DNA of 64,000 nucleotides, taken from positions 1,160,738 to 1,224,737 of the forward strand of contig VYZB01000171.1 of the NCBI GenBank assembly GCA_013397455.1, in the 5' to 3' direction. The DNA is from Crotophaga sulcirostris. Its lineage: Eukaryota; Chordata; Aves; Cuculiformes; Crotophagidae. The notes under the pieces are model-generated. The model was not told where the DNA came from and searched no databases. It worked only from the letters and a program-made list of their open reading frames with translations. Every line of letters starts with the position of its first letter. Position 1 is the stretch's first letter. The position numbers and the translations under genes are program-made. Positions 35,831-47,570 of this stretch are shown piece after piece.

Positions 35831-38558
35831 TTGGTGCATGAGAATAGAATGAGTTATATAAAGATAGACAAAAATTCTCCAAACACAAAACTACTTACTG
35901 ACAATAAAAATCACTTTGTGACTTGCATAAGTCAGAAATTTGCTCCAGCTGTACTCATATTTCTGTAATGTTCATTTTCTGTAAATTGTCTAGCCATCTT
36001 ATTCTTGTATAAAGTTTAATAAACTATATAAATAGGAAAAAAACCAATAATCATTCAAACGTAATTGAATTAAGGCTGCTAGTTTTTATCAGTAACATAG
36101 CTTCAACAGGATGATTAGGAATTACCTGCACAGTTCGTAGTTTATGGGTTGTGAAGTCCTGTAGAGACTTTTTAGATGAGAGCTAAGATGTTTTCAAGCA
36201 GAGAAGAGAAATAAGACTTGCTCTTTCCCATCCCAGATAAATACCCTAACCTCCAGGTGAATATACATTTCTTTTCCTGACATTCCCTTTTCCTCTTGTC
36301 AAAAAATTAAGAAGTAGCATTCTGAGCCACTTTCTTTCATCTATGTAGATTTCAGGAGTACTTTAAGGTCACTTATCAGAGAAGGTGGTAGAACTTCTGA
36401 GAAGGAAAGCTTCTATTTGACAATCCAGAAAAATGTTAGTCTGAATTAGTTGTTGGTTTGTCAAACCATGTTGAAAGGTAGGAGCAAGTGCAGACCTCAA
36501 GAAGTAATTTTTTAGGTCTCTAAGAACTTCAGGACGAAAAAAAAAATCACCTCTGCAATTTAGGACTGGAAGATGAGGGAGGAGAACAGTGGCCAGCCTG
36601 GTGTAACCCAAAGTTTTTTTGAGTGCTTCCACATTTCTAAGGAGCCTAACTCTGGATTTTTTTTAGACATCTGGTCCTGAGTAAAAGCTTACTTATTCAT
36701 CACTAGTACAATGCTGAGTGCATTTAAGAGATCTCTGAGAGCACATAGCTAGCAATCCCATTAAGGAGTAAGAAATCAGATTCTTTCAGTGCTGTTTGAC
36801 CGGATAGCGTCTCTCCAGTCTGAGCATACAAAACAGGGATATGATGTGTTTGAGCTTTTGTTGGTTTGCTAATATTGGATAAATAAGTATCTGGATATGG
36901 AAATACCAGCATTCATTGCCTTCCTCAAACTACAGCCTGGGAATAGTTTAGAGGATTTGGGCATCAGGAAGGAATTCATTACAGTCCTCTACAATGTCCT
37001 TTCCCTCAGCAACCTGTGACTCACAGCTCTTGTTTTCATTTTCTCCTCAGCAGCCAATTTAGAGATAGGCAACCTCTGACCCAAATAAATGCAGCTATTT
37101 CTAGCTGTTTGATGGCATTTAGCTACAATCTTATGCTGTTTCCCCCAGGCAAGAAGTCTCTCAGCTCTGTAGTAAACACTACAGCCTCTCCAGAGATCTC
37201 CAGCTCTTGCCTACCTACCCTGGAGCTACCAGAGGGATCCCTGGCTTCCTCCTCCAGTATCTGATGAACAAGCACAGTGACGTGGATGTAGGGGCAGCAC
37301 CATAGCTGCAGAGTCCAAAGGAGTGCAGTCTGGTGTGAGAAGTTGGAAATATCTTCAGACTGCAGGAGTCTTGCTGGACATCTCTTTTCTTGCAGGTCTT
37401 GCATTTCCAATGCTGGAGGGCAGCCACTCGAGAGCTGAGCTATGGGAGCACAGCCTGAGGCAGCACCTTGCCATGACAGACTGTGCTGTGAATCCCAATA
37501 ACTGACCAGTGGAGCAATCCAAGATTAAGAGATATATTTGATGAAAAACAAGTATTTCATATACATACAGACATACATGTACATAGGTGGGTATGTTTTA
37601 TATACAAAAAATCTATGCATATGCATATACATATCAAGCTAAAACATAGAGTTTGTACAGAATAATCTGTTTGTCACCTTCTCTTACAAATCATCAAAAA
37701 AAAGTCAGGAAAAAAATGAGAAATTGCCACAACATGCTGGATTTGGTGAGCTGGTTTGGGTTTGGGGTTTTTTTTATTGTGGGGAGCAGTGATTCGGTGT
37801 TTGGCATTTTTAAAGGAATATAAAGTCTTCTAAACTTGTATTTTATTTTTAAAAATATGGAATAAAACTCCAAAGTTTCATATCAAATAAAATATTAAAT
37901 CATCAAAAAAGCAGGACAACTCTCCCAAAGTACAGTGCCTGGAACACTGTAGTTCACTTTGTGAACTCCAGGGAAAAGCTGAAAGGAAAGCAATTCTCTC
38001 AAAAGCATACACAGCCTATAATGTTCACAATGTACTGCTTCGCTAGCTGGGAACTGGGCTTCTCCCTCGGGTAAAGAAAACTAATAGCCAGAGCTGGGTG
38101 AAGGACAGATTTATACAATCCTGTTGAATCCTGAGCCCTGTGGCAAGAGATGGACCCCTGTGAGATGTAAGGTCCAAAGAATGAATACCTTTTAAGTTGA
38201 TACCAGCACCACTGGCTCTGTAGCACTCATGTTATGGTTTCAACAATATCTGAGGGCCATATAATTATTAATCTCAGAGTTGAAGCACTGGCTGTTGTTT
38301 ATCTGCTGTCAGATTTATTTGCTGTCAGGTTTCTGAAGTACTGCTCTTCCAAAGCCCTGAATACACATATGATGGTGACAGGTGATGGAAGTAAAGCTTT
38401 AAAATGCCTTGTATTAAACCAATTCATTCAGTAGCCCATTTTTGTAACATTGTTTTTGAGAACACTTGGTATTTACATTTGGCTATAATTTCTAAGGTAT
38501 TTACCCAACCAGCAGCCAAAAAAAATCACTAGTAGTTTCACTGTAGAGAAATCAACTT
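35831..38558. other. AT-rich non-coding stretch with a POU-type palindrome
   Basis: No gene was recognised. The segment 37016-37430 is less AT-rich and is open on both strands for 70-95 codons without any motif. The region 37556-37640 is rich in ACAT, TATG and ATGCAT words and contains the palindrome at 37614-37627. Confidence 0.5.
37614..37627. promoter_or_regulatory. Candidate MORE-type POU dimer palindrome
   Basis: TATGCATATGCATA is a perfect palindrome whose central twelve bases, ATGCATATGCAT, equal the published MORE element bound by dimers of POU factors such as Oct-1 and Oct-4. It lies in a local run of purine-pyrimidine alternation, where such words arise easily, so function is not implied by the match alone. 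Confidence 0.35.
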
Positions 38559-38732
38559 GGAAAAAAAAGGAAAAGGAAGAGGAAAAGGAAAAGAAAAAGA
38601 AAAAGGAAAAGAGAAAGAAAAAGAGAAAGAGAAAGAGAAAGAGAAAGAGAAAGAGAAAGAGAAAGAGGAAAGAGAAAGAGAAAGAGAAAGAGAAAGAGAA
38701 AGAGAAAGAGAAAGAGAAAGAAAAAAGAAGAA
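38559..38732 (+). repeat. 174-nt pure purine tract, (GAAAGA)n core
   Basis: Every base on the + strand from 38559 to 38732 is A or G. The 5' part is GGAAAA-like; from about 38611 it becomes a regular GAAAGA hexamer array with one GAAAGAGG interruption near 38667, and it ends in an A-rich AGAAG stretch. The open frames crossing it (Glu/Lys/Arg repeats on +, Phe/Ser/Leu repeats on -) are repeat translation and not proteins. Confidence 0.97.
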
Positions 38733-41728
38733 TATATGTATATCTGTAGTAAAGGACAGAACAGAATACAATATACTGAAGTGTTGCATTCTAACACACA
38801 AATGAAAAGACAGAAACATGTTTTTCAGGAAGAACCAGGCTAAAGTTCTTGTCTAATATTTCTATTAATAATATTTCAAAAACTATTTGTTACATTTTAC
38901 CTTATTCATTTTTTTTAACTACTAGGAATTATTTATCAGATTTTAGAAAAGTAACTAAGTTTAATTGTTTAACATATTTTTGACAGCTGGAGCTCTGACC
39001 TGTGTTCCAGGAATGAGTAGTATAGAAAGAAAGTTGTGCTAGATATAAATATAAATTATTGTCTTATTATCCTCCTTCTTCATTAATTCCAGCAATTTGT
39101 TTGTATTTCAGCTATTAGTGTTTCATTTCCACTGACTAAATGTGGTGATTACTCCTCTTTGGCTCCATGATGCTATATTCTGCTGTGCAGAAAATTATGA
39201 ATTATGTAAATATTTGAATGTACAGAAGAGTCTCATTTGCTGTGTATATTGATCTTACTGTAAAGTAAGGACAATACTACATACTCTCAACTGTACACCA
39301 CATTTTTTTAATTTTTTCTTATTTTTATTGGTTTTATATGTCTCTTTAATATAAAGCAAACTTATAATGACTGAAATAACATGGCAAGTTGCATAACAAT
39401 AGTAAGTATCCATGGCAGTTTCCTAATTTGTGTAATTCTCCTGTCACACTGGAACATATGGAACCCTTGCTTTCTCCCCTCATCTCACCTAAATGAAATT
39501 TTTACTACTTCTATTGTACTAAAGTTTATTTTTGAGGACTGAATACTTGGTTTCTCTTCAAAGCTGTTAATATATTTTGATCAAAATCTTCCTAGCAAAA
39601 TGAAGGGTATTGTTGAAAAATGAGCTTTTATAAAACAAAACCTCTCAAAATTTTTCTAATTTTTTAAATTAATTTAAATTACAAAAATAATGTTCTTTTG
39701 GCTAAATTATATATTTTTTCTTTTCTTTTCCTCTACTTTTCTGCTTTTTGAAAGCAAAATGGGAAAAAGCAGAGAAGGGGAGGAGATAAACTCAGGAGTA
39801 AACAACAGCTGTAAAGTTAAAGAAAAACATTTCAAAACATGGTTCAAAAAAGCTCTCTGTTTAATGCTGATGAAAAATTAAAAGGAATGTGTCATCATTA
39901 TTTGTGCAAATGAATGAGTGAATTTTATTTTTTTTTTGTTAGTTTTAGCCTATAACTAGGAAACATTTCTCTTTTTTTCAGGATTCTGTGACTGGAAAAG
40001 GGACATAGAGTGACCATCACTTGCTAGTTTTATTTCCAACACAAACCTAGGTGGAAACATGTTTAAATTTTGTTTTGAAACAGAGTGAAAAAGGATCTTG
40101 ATAGCCCTAGACTGTTCCGTCTTGGCCTTTATCAAGAACAGATTGTCTGCATTTTCCACTCAAAATGACCTTGTTCTGTTTTGTTGTTTTGTGGGGTTTT
40201 TTTTTTCAGTGTCCTGCGACAGCAACCTCTGTTCTTCATCAGACCTGACTTTTCCACATCCCAGGCTGGCCAGCGCTGGTTCAAGGACTGATTCTATTGG
40301 ACTGCAAAATTATAAACACCTATATTTATTTGATTTTAATCTGCTAATATACTTTTATTTTTAAAAATAGCATGGTTTTCCTTGTATCATTATCTCATAA
40401 TTCAGTAACTGCCTGCCTTTGGCCAGTCATGAGGGTTTTCTGTTAGTTACTTTATTTTGGCAACGTTTAGAGATGGATATGAGTAAGAAAGGGCTTCTGT
40501 CTCTTCATCTGTTTGCCCCACTTTTTTGTAAAATAAAGGCCATCTGGATTTTATTTTACACTGAAGAATGTACAGCATGTACAGAATTTGTTTTCCATGT
40601 GAGAGACAGCATTCAGTTACGACTGCTTGGATCATAAGCCTGCAAATGTTTGTGGCAAAATACCTGGCTTCAAGTTCTGCTTTCTAAAAAGAAATGTGAG
40701 CTAAGTCTGATCCTAGTGGTGAAGGAGGGGTGGGGGGAAATGCCGTGTTGGAAAGACTGAGAGTTTCATATAACCCACGCTCAAGCATTAATGTACGGCC
40801 CTGAACTTTGCGTGGCTCGTCTTAATAACATGTAGACTCCTATAATCATGTGGCAGTTCTAGCAAGAACAGATCAAAACCACAAATAAGACCTATAATGG
40901 CTTTAAGCCAGGGGAAGAAAAGAACAACTAAAAACCAGTTTGAGGAAAGTATAAATTTAGCCTGTGGTGTACTATGTACTCGATGCGTGCTGTCAAAGAT
41001 GGGTGTGGTTTGTTATTGTGAACTTCTCTGCTTTGCAATAACAACTGTCCGAGCAATCCTTGCCGAGGCAATCGTCACCATCATCACCATCATTCAGAAA
41101 GCACATCTGGTCTCTAAGGGGAATATTGTGGAAATAATATAGATATGATACATTTTTGCATCTGAATATTTATGTGCAAATACTTAAGAAAACTTCTCCA
41201 AAAGGTTGATGGTGGCTCACATGGAAGGTGTTGCCTCTTCCAGGAGTATGGCAAGGCCCAAGTGAGTAAGAAAGGGAAGCACGGCCGTGTTCTGCCCTCA
41301 GCGTCCCTCAGCTTGGCAGACTGAGATACAAAGATCTGAGTCCTATAAGGGCTTCACTGATCTCTGCATTTCCTAACTTTCCTGAGGAGAAGAGATCGTG
41401 TTATACTACCAAGGTGCAAGACCAGCTCATTATTCCCCTTGCAGACAGGGCAAAATGTCCTAGCCCTAAAACTGAATCTAAAAACAATTCATCAAACTGT
41501 CTGATATTCTGCAAAGTAAGGGACTACCTGTGCTGGAGGGCCCAAGCAGCAGGCCCAGGTTCAGTCTGAAATACGGCTGTATACCTAAGTCTGGCCCAGG
41601 CATCTACACCCAAACTTTCCTCTAAAACAAAGCAGTGCTTGCAAGTTCGGGTACTGGGAGGAGGGAGGGATCATTTGACATATTTCCTTTCTCTTTTGAC
41701 CTACTTCAGTGCTGTGCATAGTAACTGG
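38733..41728. other. AT-rich non-coding stretch
   Basis: No gene was recognised. At 40189-40217 a long T-rich run ends in TTTTCAG, a good splice-acceptor look-alike, followed by 70 bp of less AT-rich sequence and a stop in each plausible frame; no protein family was recognised, so it is not called an exon. Confidence 0.5.
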
Positions 41729-41796
41729 GAAGGAAGGCAGGAATGAAAGAAGGAAGTCAGGAAGGAAGTCAGGAAGGAAGAAAGGAAGGAAGGAGA
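41729..41796 (+). repeat. Imperfect GGAA microsatellite with a GGAAGTCAGGAA sub-repeat
   Basis: Sixty-eight bases of mostly GGAA and GAAA units, including consecutive copies of a twelve-base GGAAGTCAGGAA-like unit near 41750-41778, ending in a perfect GGAAGGAAGGA run. The minus-strand open frame over it (Phe/Leu/Pro repeats) is an artefact. Confidence 0.93.
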
Positions 41797-43255
41797 AGCA
41801 TTTCAAAAAGAAGAATCTCATAGGTGGAACTAAAATTTCTATGCCTGCTGGACACACTTGAACAGTGCTGAGAAGAAGTTCCCAAGGCAGAAGCAACAAG
41901 AACATGGCAGGCTGAGCTCTTTTACACTTACTCCAACTCCTGCTCTGCACATCTACATGCTGGAGACAACAGTTGTTTCGGTCAGTTGCAGCTATTTAAA
42001 ATCCAATTTTTTGGTCTAAACGGAGCATTTAGGCTTCCCTCTATAAGCAAGAGCAAAAAAAAAGCACTTCTAGAGGGGGATTCTGAGATAGAGGTCTGGA
42101 CAAGGCAGGGTTTGTTGCTGTCTGGACATTATCTGCAATGGAAATCTTGTCAACTGGCAAGCCTGGTTTTTGAAATGCTACGGAGACTCCTCTCACAGAG
42201 ATACTCATAGAATGCAGGACCCATAGAAGAATTCAAGAAGTTCAGCAGTTCTTGATTATAAGATTTCTTTTGGTTTTTTTTCAAGTCAATATCAGCCGAC
42301 ATCTTTAAAACCTGTTAGTTTTCTTTCGGTTACCACTTAATGGTACATTACTGCCATGCATGTATAACACACTCTGTTCACAAAACTTGTTTTTCAGATT
42401 GCATTACTTGTAAAGTGTAAGTTAGCCTCTCCTTAGTCCCAGTCTGCAAGAAAATATTTCTCCCTGTATAGCATATTTCCATTTCTCCCAGAGATTATTA
42501 ATTATATTAATAATCCAGTATTTAACATTATGAATCATTTAATATCTATTTTATCTCTTGCACATATAATCACAATTATTATCAGGCTACATATTTTAAA
42601 GATATGTTTGATCTGTCCCTTGTGGTGGTTTTCACAAAATTGCTGCCAAAAAATGCTGAGGCAGTTTGTGGGAAGCTACAAAAAGTTCAACCTGCACAGT
42701 ATGCTTCATTAGGTCTAATATTATACTTTGGTTTTAAATTCAAACAGTGCTCTCTGAAATGCCATCAATCAAGATAATAAATGAATTTTTAAATGCCATA
42801 TGCTCTCCAAGTGGAATTTTAATAATACATTAAAATGTACTTTAAAGCTCAGGTTATACATAGCTATCTTAATGTCAAATATCTTAATGTCATACAAAAT
42901 ATTTGACTAAGTCTAGTAACTATATGAGAGTTTATGGTTTGTTTTACTGGGATATACTTTTTCTGGTGGGAGATAAAGATACACAGATTTATCCTGCAGA
43001 ATAGTGATCCTTTTGTAGAACCCATCCCTTTTAAAACTAAACACACCTCTTTTAATAGTAAACATTAATCTGACAGTAACTAAGCTAATGAAGATTTCTG
43101 CTGTTTTTTGTGAAGAGTTACATGCATTATTTTGTATTTAAGAGGTTCATCAGTCTATCACTTTTGTCTTATCCAGTATTAATAGCTTCTCCTTTGGGCA
43201 ACAAGATTTTAGAGGTGGTTTTCTGTATATCTTAAAGCAAACTAGTCCTTCATCT
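41797..43255. other. AT-rich non-coding stretch with a short tandem duplication
   Basis: No gene was recognised. It contains the 13-bp direct repeat at 42865-42892. Confidence 0.55.
42865..42892. repeat. Two direct copies of a 13-bp word
   Basis: TATCTTAATGTCA is present at 42865-42877 and at 42880-42892, separated by AA. It looks like a recent 15-bp tandem duplication. Confidence 0.85.
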
Positions 43256-43326
43256 TATAGAATCATAGAATTGTAGAATCACCTAGTTGGAAAAGACCTT
43301 TGAGATCATTGAGTCCAACTATACCT
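43256..43326 (-). mobile_element. CR1 LINE 3' stub, antisense
   Basis: On the + strand: 'agaatcatagaattgtagaa' (octamer tail), 'tcacctagttggaaaagacc', 'tttgagatcattgagtccaa', 'ctatacct'. This is the extreme 3' end of a CR1 copy of the same tail type as 15853-16346. Similarity ends near 43326, giving a copy of only about 70 bp. Extreme 5' truncation is usual for CR1. Confidence 0.93.
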
Positions 43327-46300
43327 TATGGAAGTGTCTTCATTATTCTCTAGTGTGCCTAATAGTAATAACAGTAATCAATTACTTATTTCAAAACTGT
43401 TGGGTTTTATTCATTTAGAGTGTTCAGAACCTGATAAGCATTGAACTGCCAGCCTCTCACAGGTTTCTATTTCCTGGCTTTGTTAAGGCTGACTACCAGA
43501 TCTGCTAGTTGTGTTAGTTCTGTGAGGGGGTGGTCGTGCACCAAGCAGAGCTTGCACAGCAACCTGTGACCTGCTTACAGTCACGGAGGGTGTTTAATGA
43601 GGATCTTGTGTTTCCTTCAATTACCAAGAAGGAGTCAACTGATGCCATCTTTCTCCCACTTACTGTAAGCTCCAACAGACAACTGTGGGAACTGTACAGC
43701 ATCTTTTTGAATGGAAGAAGTTATTTTACAAAGAGCCTGTAGAAATCATATTAATCACTGTATTTCAAGTTGTGTTCCTCTTGAGAAATGAAGAAAGTAA
43801 CCATGGGAAATGTTCCAACAGATGAGAGAATTTTCCCCACCAGCAAGTGGAGTTGTTTTTTCCTCTATATGCAGTAAAAACTTTTCAAGTACTTGCTAGG
43901 TTGGTAGTTCTTGCCCAAATTCTCTCATGTGTTTTTAACTAGCTCAAATAATGCTGTAAGTAAAGCTAGGCCAGAATTTATATATTTGTGTGTATAAAAA
44001 TAGACAAAAAATATACTTTTTAGAATCTGAAAATGCAGCAGTTTCAGTGGAGCTTTATTGTGAAAACTGGCTTTCAGATTCAAGCTGGAATTTCAAGTGG
44101 TGAATGAAGGGAGGAGACAAACAGGTTGAAATAATATTTACTGAAATAAAAGATAACTTGGTGCCAGGGCATACTTTCCGGGTGTGAAAAATCCTAGTTT
44201 ATACCTGTGGCCTGAACCACAGAAAATTTACCTTTCTTCTTTATTTGAGATTATTTCCTTGGTTTGATTTGGTTTAGGGAGTGTAAGGGTTATTGTTGGT
44301 TTTCTTCACTGACACTGAAAACCTGTAGTTAGTCAAGATTGTGTCCTAAAACAGAATGGAAGGAGAGGTTAGAAAAAAAAACCTCATCCTGGAAAGTTTC
44401 ATGGGACAGGAAAAGGATTTCCTGCTTAGCCCAACTAGTCAGAGCTGGCAAAAACTCCACAGCTGCTCTGGACTCTCTCCCTAATGCTGGGAGTTAAAAC
44501 ACATCAGAGGGAAAGGAACGCAGCATGAGTAACACGATGAATATTCATGTCCTGGATGTGGGTCTTGGAGTCAGCAGAAGTGAGCTCCTGCCAGATGTGA
44601 GGGTTCAGCCTAGACGAAAAAGACTTTCAAAGAATCCTGTGGAAAATCTGTTGAGCTCTTACTAACTGAAAAACTTTGTCTCCTCTAGCTGATGACTCAA
44701 TAAAATGAGTTTTTCTTTAAATTTAAAAAGTACCAACTAGGTCTAGTGTGTGTGCGCATGCTTGTAGATGTGAATGAAATGAAGTGGAGAGCCCAAATAA
44801 ATATTTTTCTTCATCCTTTGAGAAACTATGAGGTGATCCAGACATCTATGCTGCATTTTTTTTTTCTGGTACTGACACAGCTAGTGCTGCTGGTAAACAC
44901 TAAGTTCAACAAAACTTTTATATCTCTCTCTTTACTGCATCCTTGTTATTTATCGTTAACCTGTGAGTGCTTTCAGGTAAGTAAGATAGAATCTTAGTGA
45001 CTATGAAAACAGCCCCATTGGCTGGCCTTGAGCAGCAGCCACATCCCAAGGAATGTCCAAAGACAGCCCTGAGCAGGCCTTGCAGCAGTCAAAACTGCAG
45101 AGCCACCTCGGCCTTGCCTGCTGGAGCTCTCCCTTTCCCTTCTAATCGTTTCCTGTCCCCTCCGCCCCCTTCCAAGTGTGTGGGCCTAGAAAGTACTGGC
45201 AGTCCCTCAGTTCATTGTACGTCTGGGCCACATATTATTTACATTACAGTAGCTGCAAACAGCTCCAGTGGAGACTAGGTCTTTTTTTTTTTTTTTCCTT
45301 AAACACTGAGCAAATAAGAATAGAAAGTTTTGTCTAAAGAGATCACAATCGCGAGCCCCAAGTGCTGCTATGGCAAAAAAAGGGCCTGAGAAAAAGCGGG
45401 GGAGATAAAAATGAGGGAGAGTGCAAATGAACAAGTACAAGCTTGGCTTTGATCTCAGACCTCCTCCTAACAAGGTTTTTTAACACATTTGTTAAATTTT
45501 AGCATGCTAAGCTACTGTTTTCTTATGAACTGGAATCAACATCAGTGCTAGAATCATCTAACATATTTCACTGGAAGCTGTAAGAATAATGGAGAGCCAT
45601 GCTCCACCTAAAAGTGCTACCCTTCAAGTTATTCTTAATCTGGCATAATTGGCAGAGAAACAACATTTGAGTAACTTGCTCTGTAATTGGTCAGACAAAG
45701 TGATCTGGTATATCAACTATACCATGCTGTTTATCTGCATGGAGATAATTACAAGAGACAAAACAGATAAAAAATATCTCAGGAGGAAGAAGCAAAAGGA
45801 TCTGGCTTTATGATCTGCCCTCATAATCTTTTTAGTCAGAGATAAAGGATCAAAAGAAGTACAAATGTGTTCTGAAATTCTGTGCATGGTGAAAAGTTGG
45901 TATCACAATGAAGACCTTGATTTTCTCAGTATGGCATTCTACCTTCTACTGGTAACAACGAGATCCAGCTTTGAAAAACATGAAATGTATCATTATACAT
46001 AGGCTTTGCTAACCTTATTAAGTTTGTTTTAGGATAACTGAATGAGACTTCTAAGAAGAGCTCACTGATCACTTATGATGACAGGATCAGAAGAGAAACA
46101 GAAGAAAGTATAACGGTTCAGTTGGTTGAAAAGTTTGTGTGTATAAATAACCACAACAATAAACAGAAAGAGACTGTAGTCTTGCAACATGATAAAAAAT
46201 GTGATTTTCCTGGAAAACTACTAGAAGGAATACAGGTTGTTCATTAAGGACATGTGGGGAAAGTGAGGAAGGGCAATTTGAAATGACAGGGTAAGCCTGA

Positions 46301-46374
46301 TGAAATAGGGTTAACAATAGAAAAGGGAGAAAGCACGGGGGCTACAATTAAGGAGAAGGCAGATCACCACAAAT
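43327..46374. other. AT-rich non-coding stretch
   Basis: No gene was recognised. There is a T15 run at 45282-45296. A strong splice-donor-like CAG|GTAAGTAAG lies at 44976/44977 after an 83-codon open frame, but the frame shows no family motif. Segment 45560-45780 is free of recognisable repeats and rich in TAATT and ATTA words; it could be conserved non-coding DNA, which cannot be tested here. Confidence 0.5.
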
Positions 46375-47570
46375 ATCTAGATGATCAAGATGAAGCTTTA
46401 TGTAAGATATCCATCAAAAGAACAGGGTCTGTCTGGGGGCTTTTAATCACCCATCTTCTTGTTGGGAAAAGAAACAGCATGATATGGAGAGATAATAATT
46501 CTGGGTGTGCTGGAAACAGTGAGAAGGAAGAATTCGAGTAAAGAAGGACTAGCTGAGAGTAAAAAAGGTAGGCAACTTAGTTGCAAATCACAGTGAAATT
46601 GTAAGAGTTCGTGATCTCTACGAAGGGAGGGAAAGAAATAACAAAAGTGCCAGTGAAATTCATACCTTCAGAGACTGGAAGATAAAATCCCAAAAGAGGC
46701 AAAAAAAAAAAAAAAAAAAAAACAAACAAAAAAAAACAAACAAACAAAAAAAAAAAAACAAAAAAGCCAAACAGGTAAGTAGAGCCATAAAATTCCTGAA
46801 CAATGGCTAGGACTCAGGTACGAGCTATTTCAGTGTGGAGAGAGGATGAAAAGCATAGAGTCCTGCTGGATCAAATCATAGGTTCTTCAATGATCTCAAA
46901 CTTCAGTTTGGCACAATAAGAAAGTGGAAACTAGGGAGAATAATGAGTATGAAAGAAGAGCACAGTGGGGACAAGAGAAGAAAGGGTAGTGTACAGAATG
47001 AACAAAGAGATGTGAGTCACATTCATTCAGCAATAAGATCAGTTTTAAGGAGGAGAAAAGGTGACAGATTAATTAAGAAAGCTGAAATGTTTAATTCCTG
47101 TTTTGTTCCCTTCTTCAATAAGGTCAATGGTAATCATGGAAATGTCATATTTAACGTCAGTAACAAGGGAATGAGATACCAGGTTAGTATAGGGAAAGAA
47201 AAGGGTAGAGAATAGACAGGGTTACAGTATTTACATAAGTTGGATTGCTTTAGATCAACAAATTCTGATGAAATTTGCCCTAGGGGACTAAGACAACTGG
47301 CTGAAACAGTCCTCAAGGACATAATTTGTTATCTTTTGCAATCTGAGGAGAGAAGGTGTGGGTCTAGAAGACTGAAAAAAGGCAAACTTTGAACCAGTTG
47401 TAGCTGGAAAATGAAAATAAATATGACACTAGTGACCCTAATCAAACTTTGGAACTGTTTCCCTAATATTTTGCCAGGTTTACTATCATTTAAAATCTAA
47501 TTTAAGCTTGGATGCCTTTTGTACAAGAGCTGCTTCAACTCAAACAGAAATTACATGGAAATCTGTGAAA
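46375..47570 (+). mobile_element. Ancient CR1-superfamily LINE relic: endonuclease end, RT start and 3' remnant
   Basis: The longest old LINE remnant. Near its start 46391-46402 ('gatgaagcttta') fits the DEALF-type stretch. Codons 46436-46465 read GAFNHPSSCW, matching the GDFNHPDICW motif at the end of the APE-type endonuclease, with the catalytic Asp changed to Ala. After about 600 bp of decayed linker, 47069-47125 reads RLIKKAEMFNSCFVPFFNKVNG, a match to the region before RT. At 47261-47308 NSDEICPRGLRQLAE matches the GPDEIHPRVLRELAE block of RT, and 47358-47390 reads VGLED-stop-KKANF, matching the VPEDWKKANVVP block with Trp mutated to a TGA stop. Then most of RT is missing: 47485-47570 resembles the FKSKLDAFLKD / QLKQKLHG-type C-terminal end. 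An A22-led tract (46701-46766) interrupts the linker. It is clearly a pseudogene, resembling amniote-wide CR1/L3-like elements. Confidence 0.85.
46701..46766. repeat. A22 run plus CAAA-type low complexity inside the LINE relic
   Basis: Twenty-two A, then CAAAC units alternating with further A runs up to 46766. Related LINEs have only a short A-rich stretch at the corresponding place, so this is probably an expansion or small insertion after the element died. Confidence 0.9.

Noticed and set aside
38538..38819. Apparent Glu/Lys/Arg-repeat and Phe/Ser/Leu-repeat proteins
   Set aside because: They are translations of the GAAAGA purine tract.
40189..40300. T-rich run ending in TTTTCAG followed by a GC-richer segment, possible terminal exon
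   Set aside because: No protein family recognised in any frame, and long T runs are frequent here.
41585..41950. 121-codon minus-strand open frame with a hydrophobic, Pro/Phe-rich middle
   Set aside because: The distinctive part is translated GGAA microsatellite; the rest has no motif.
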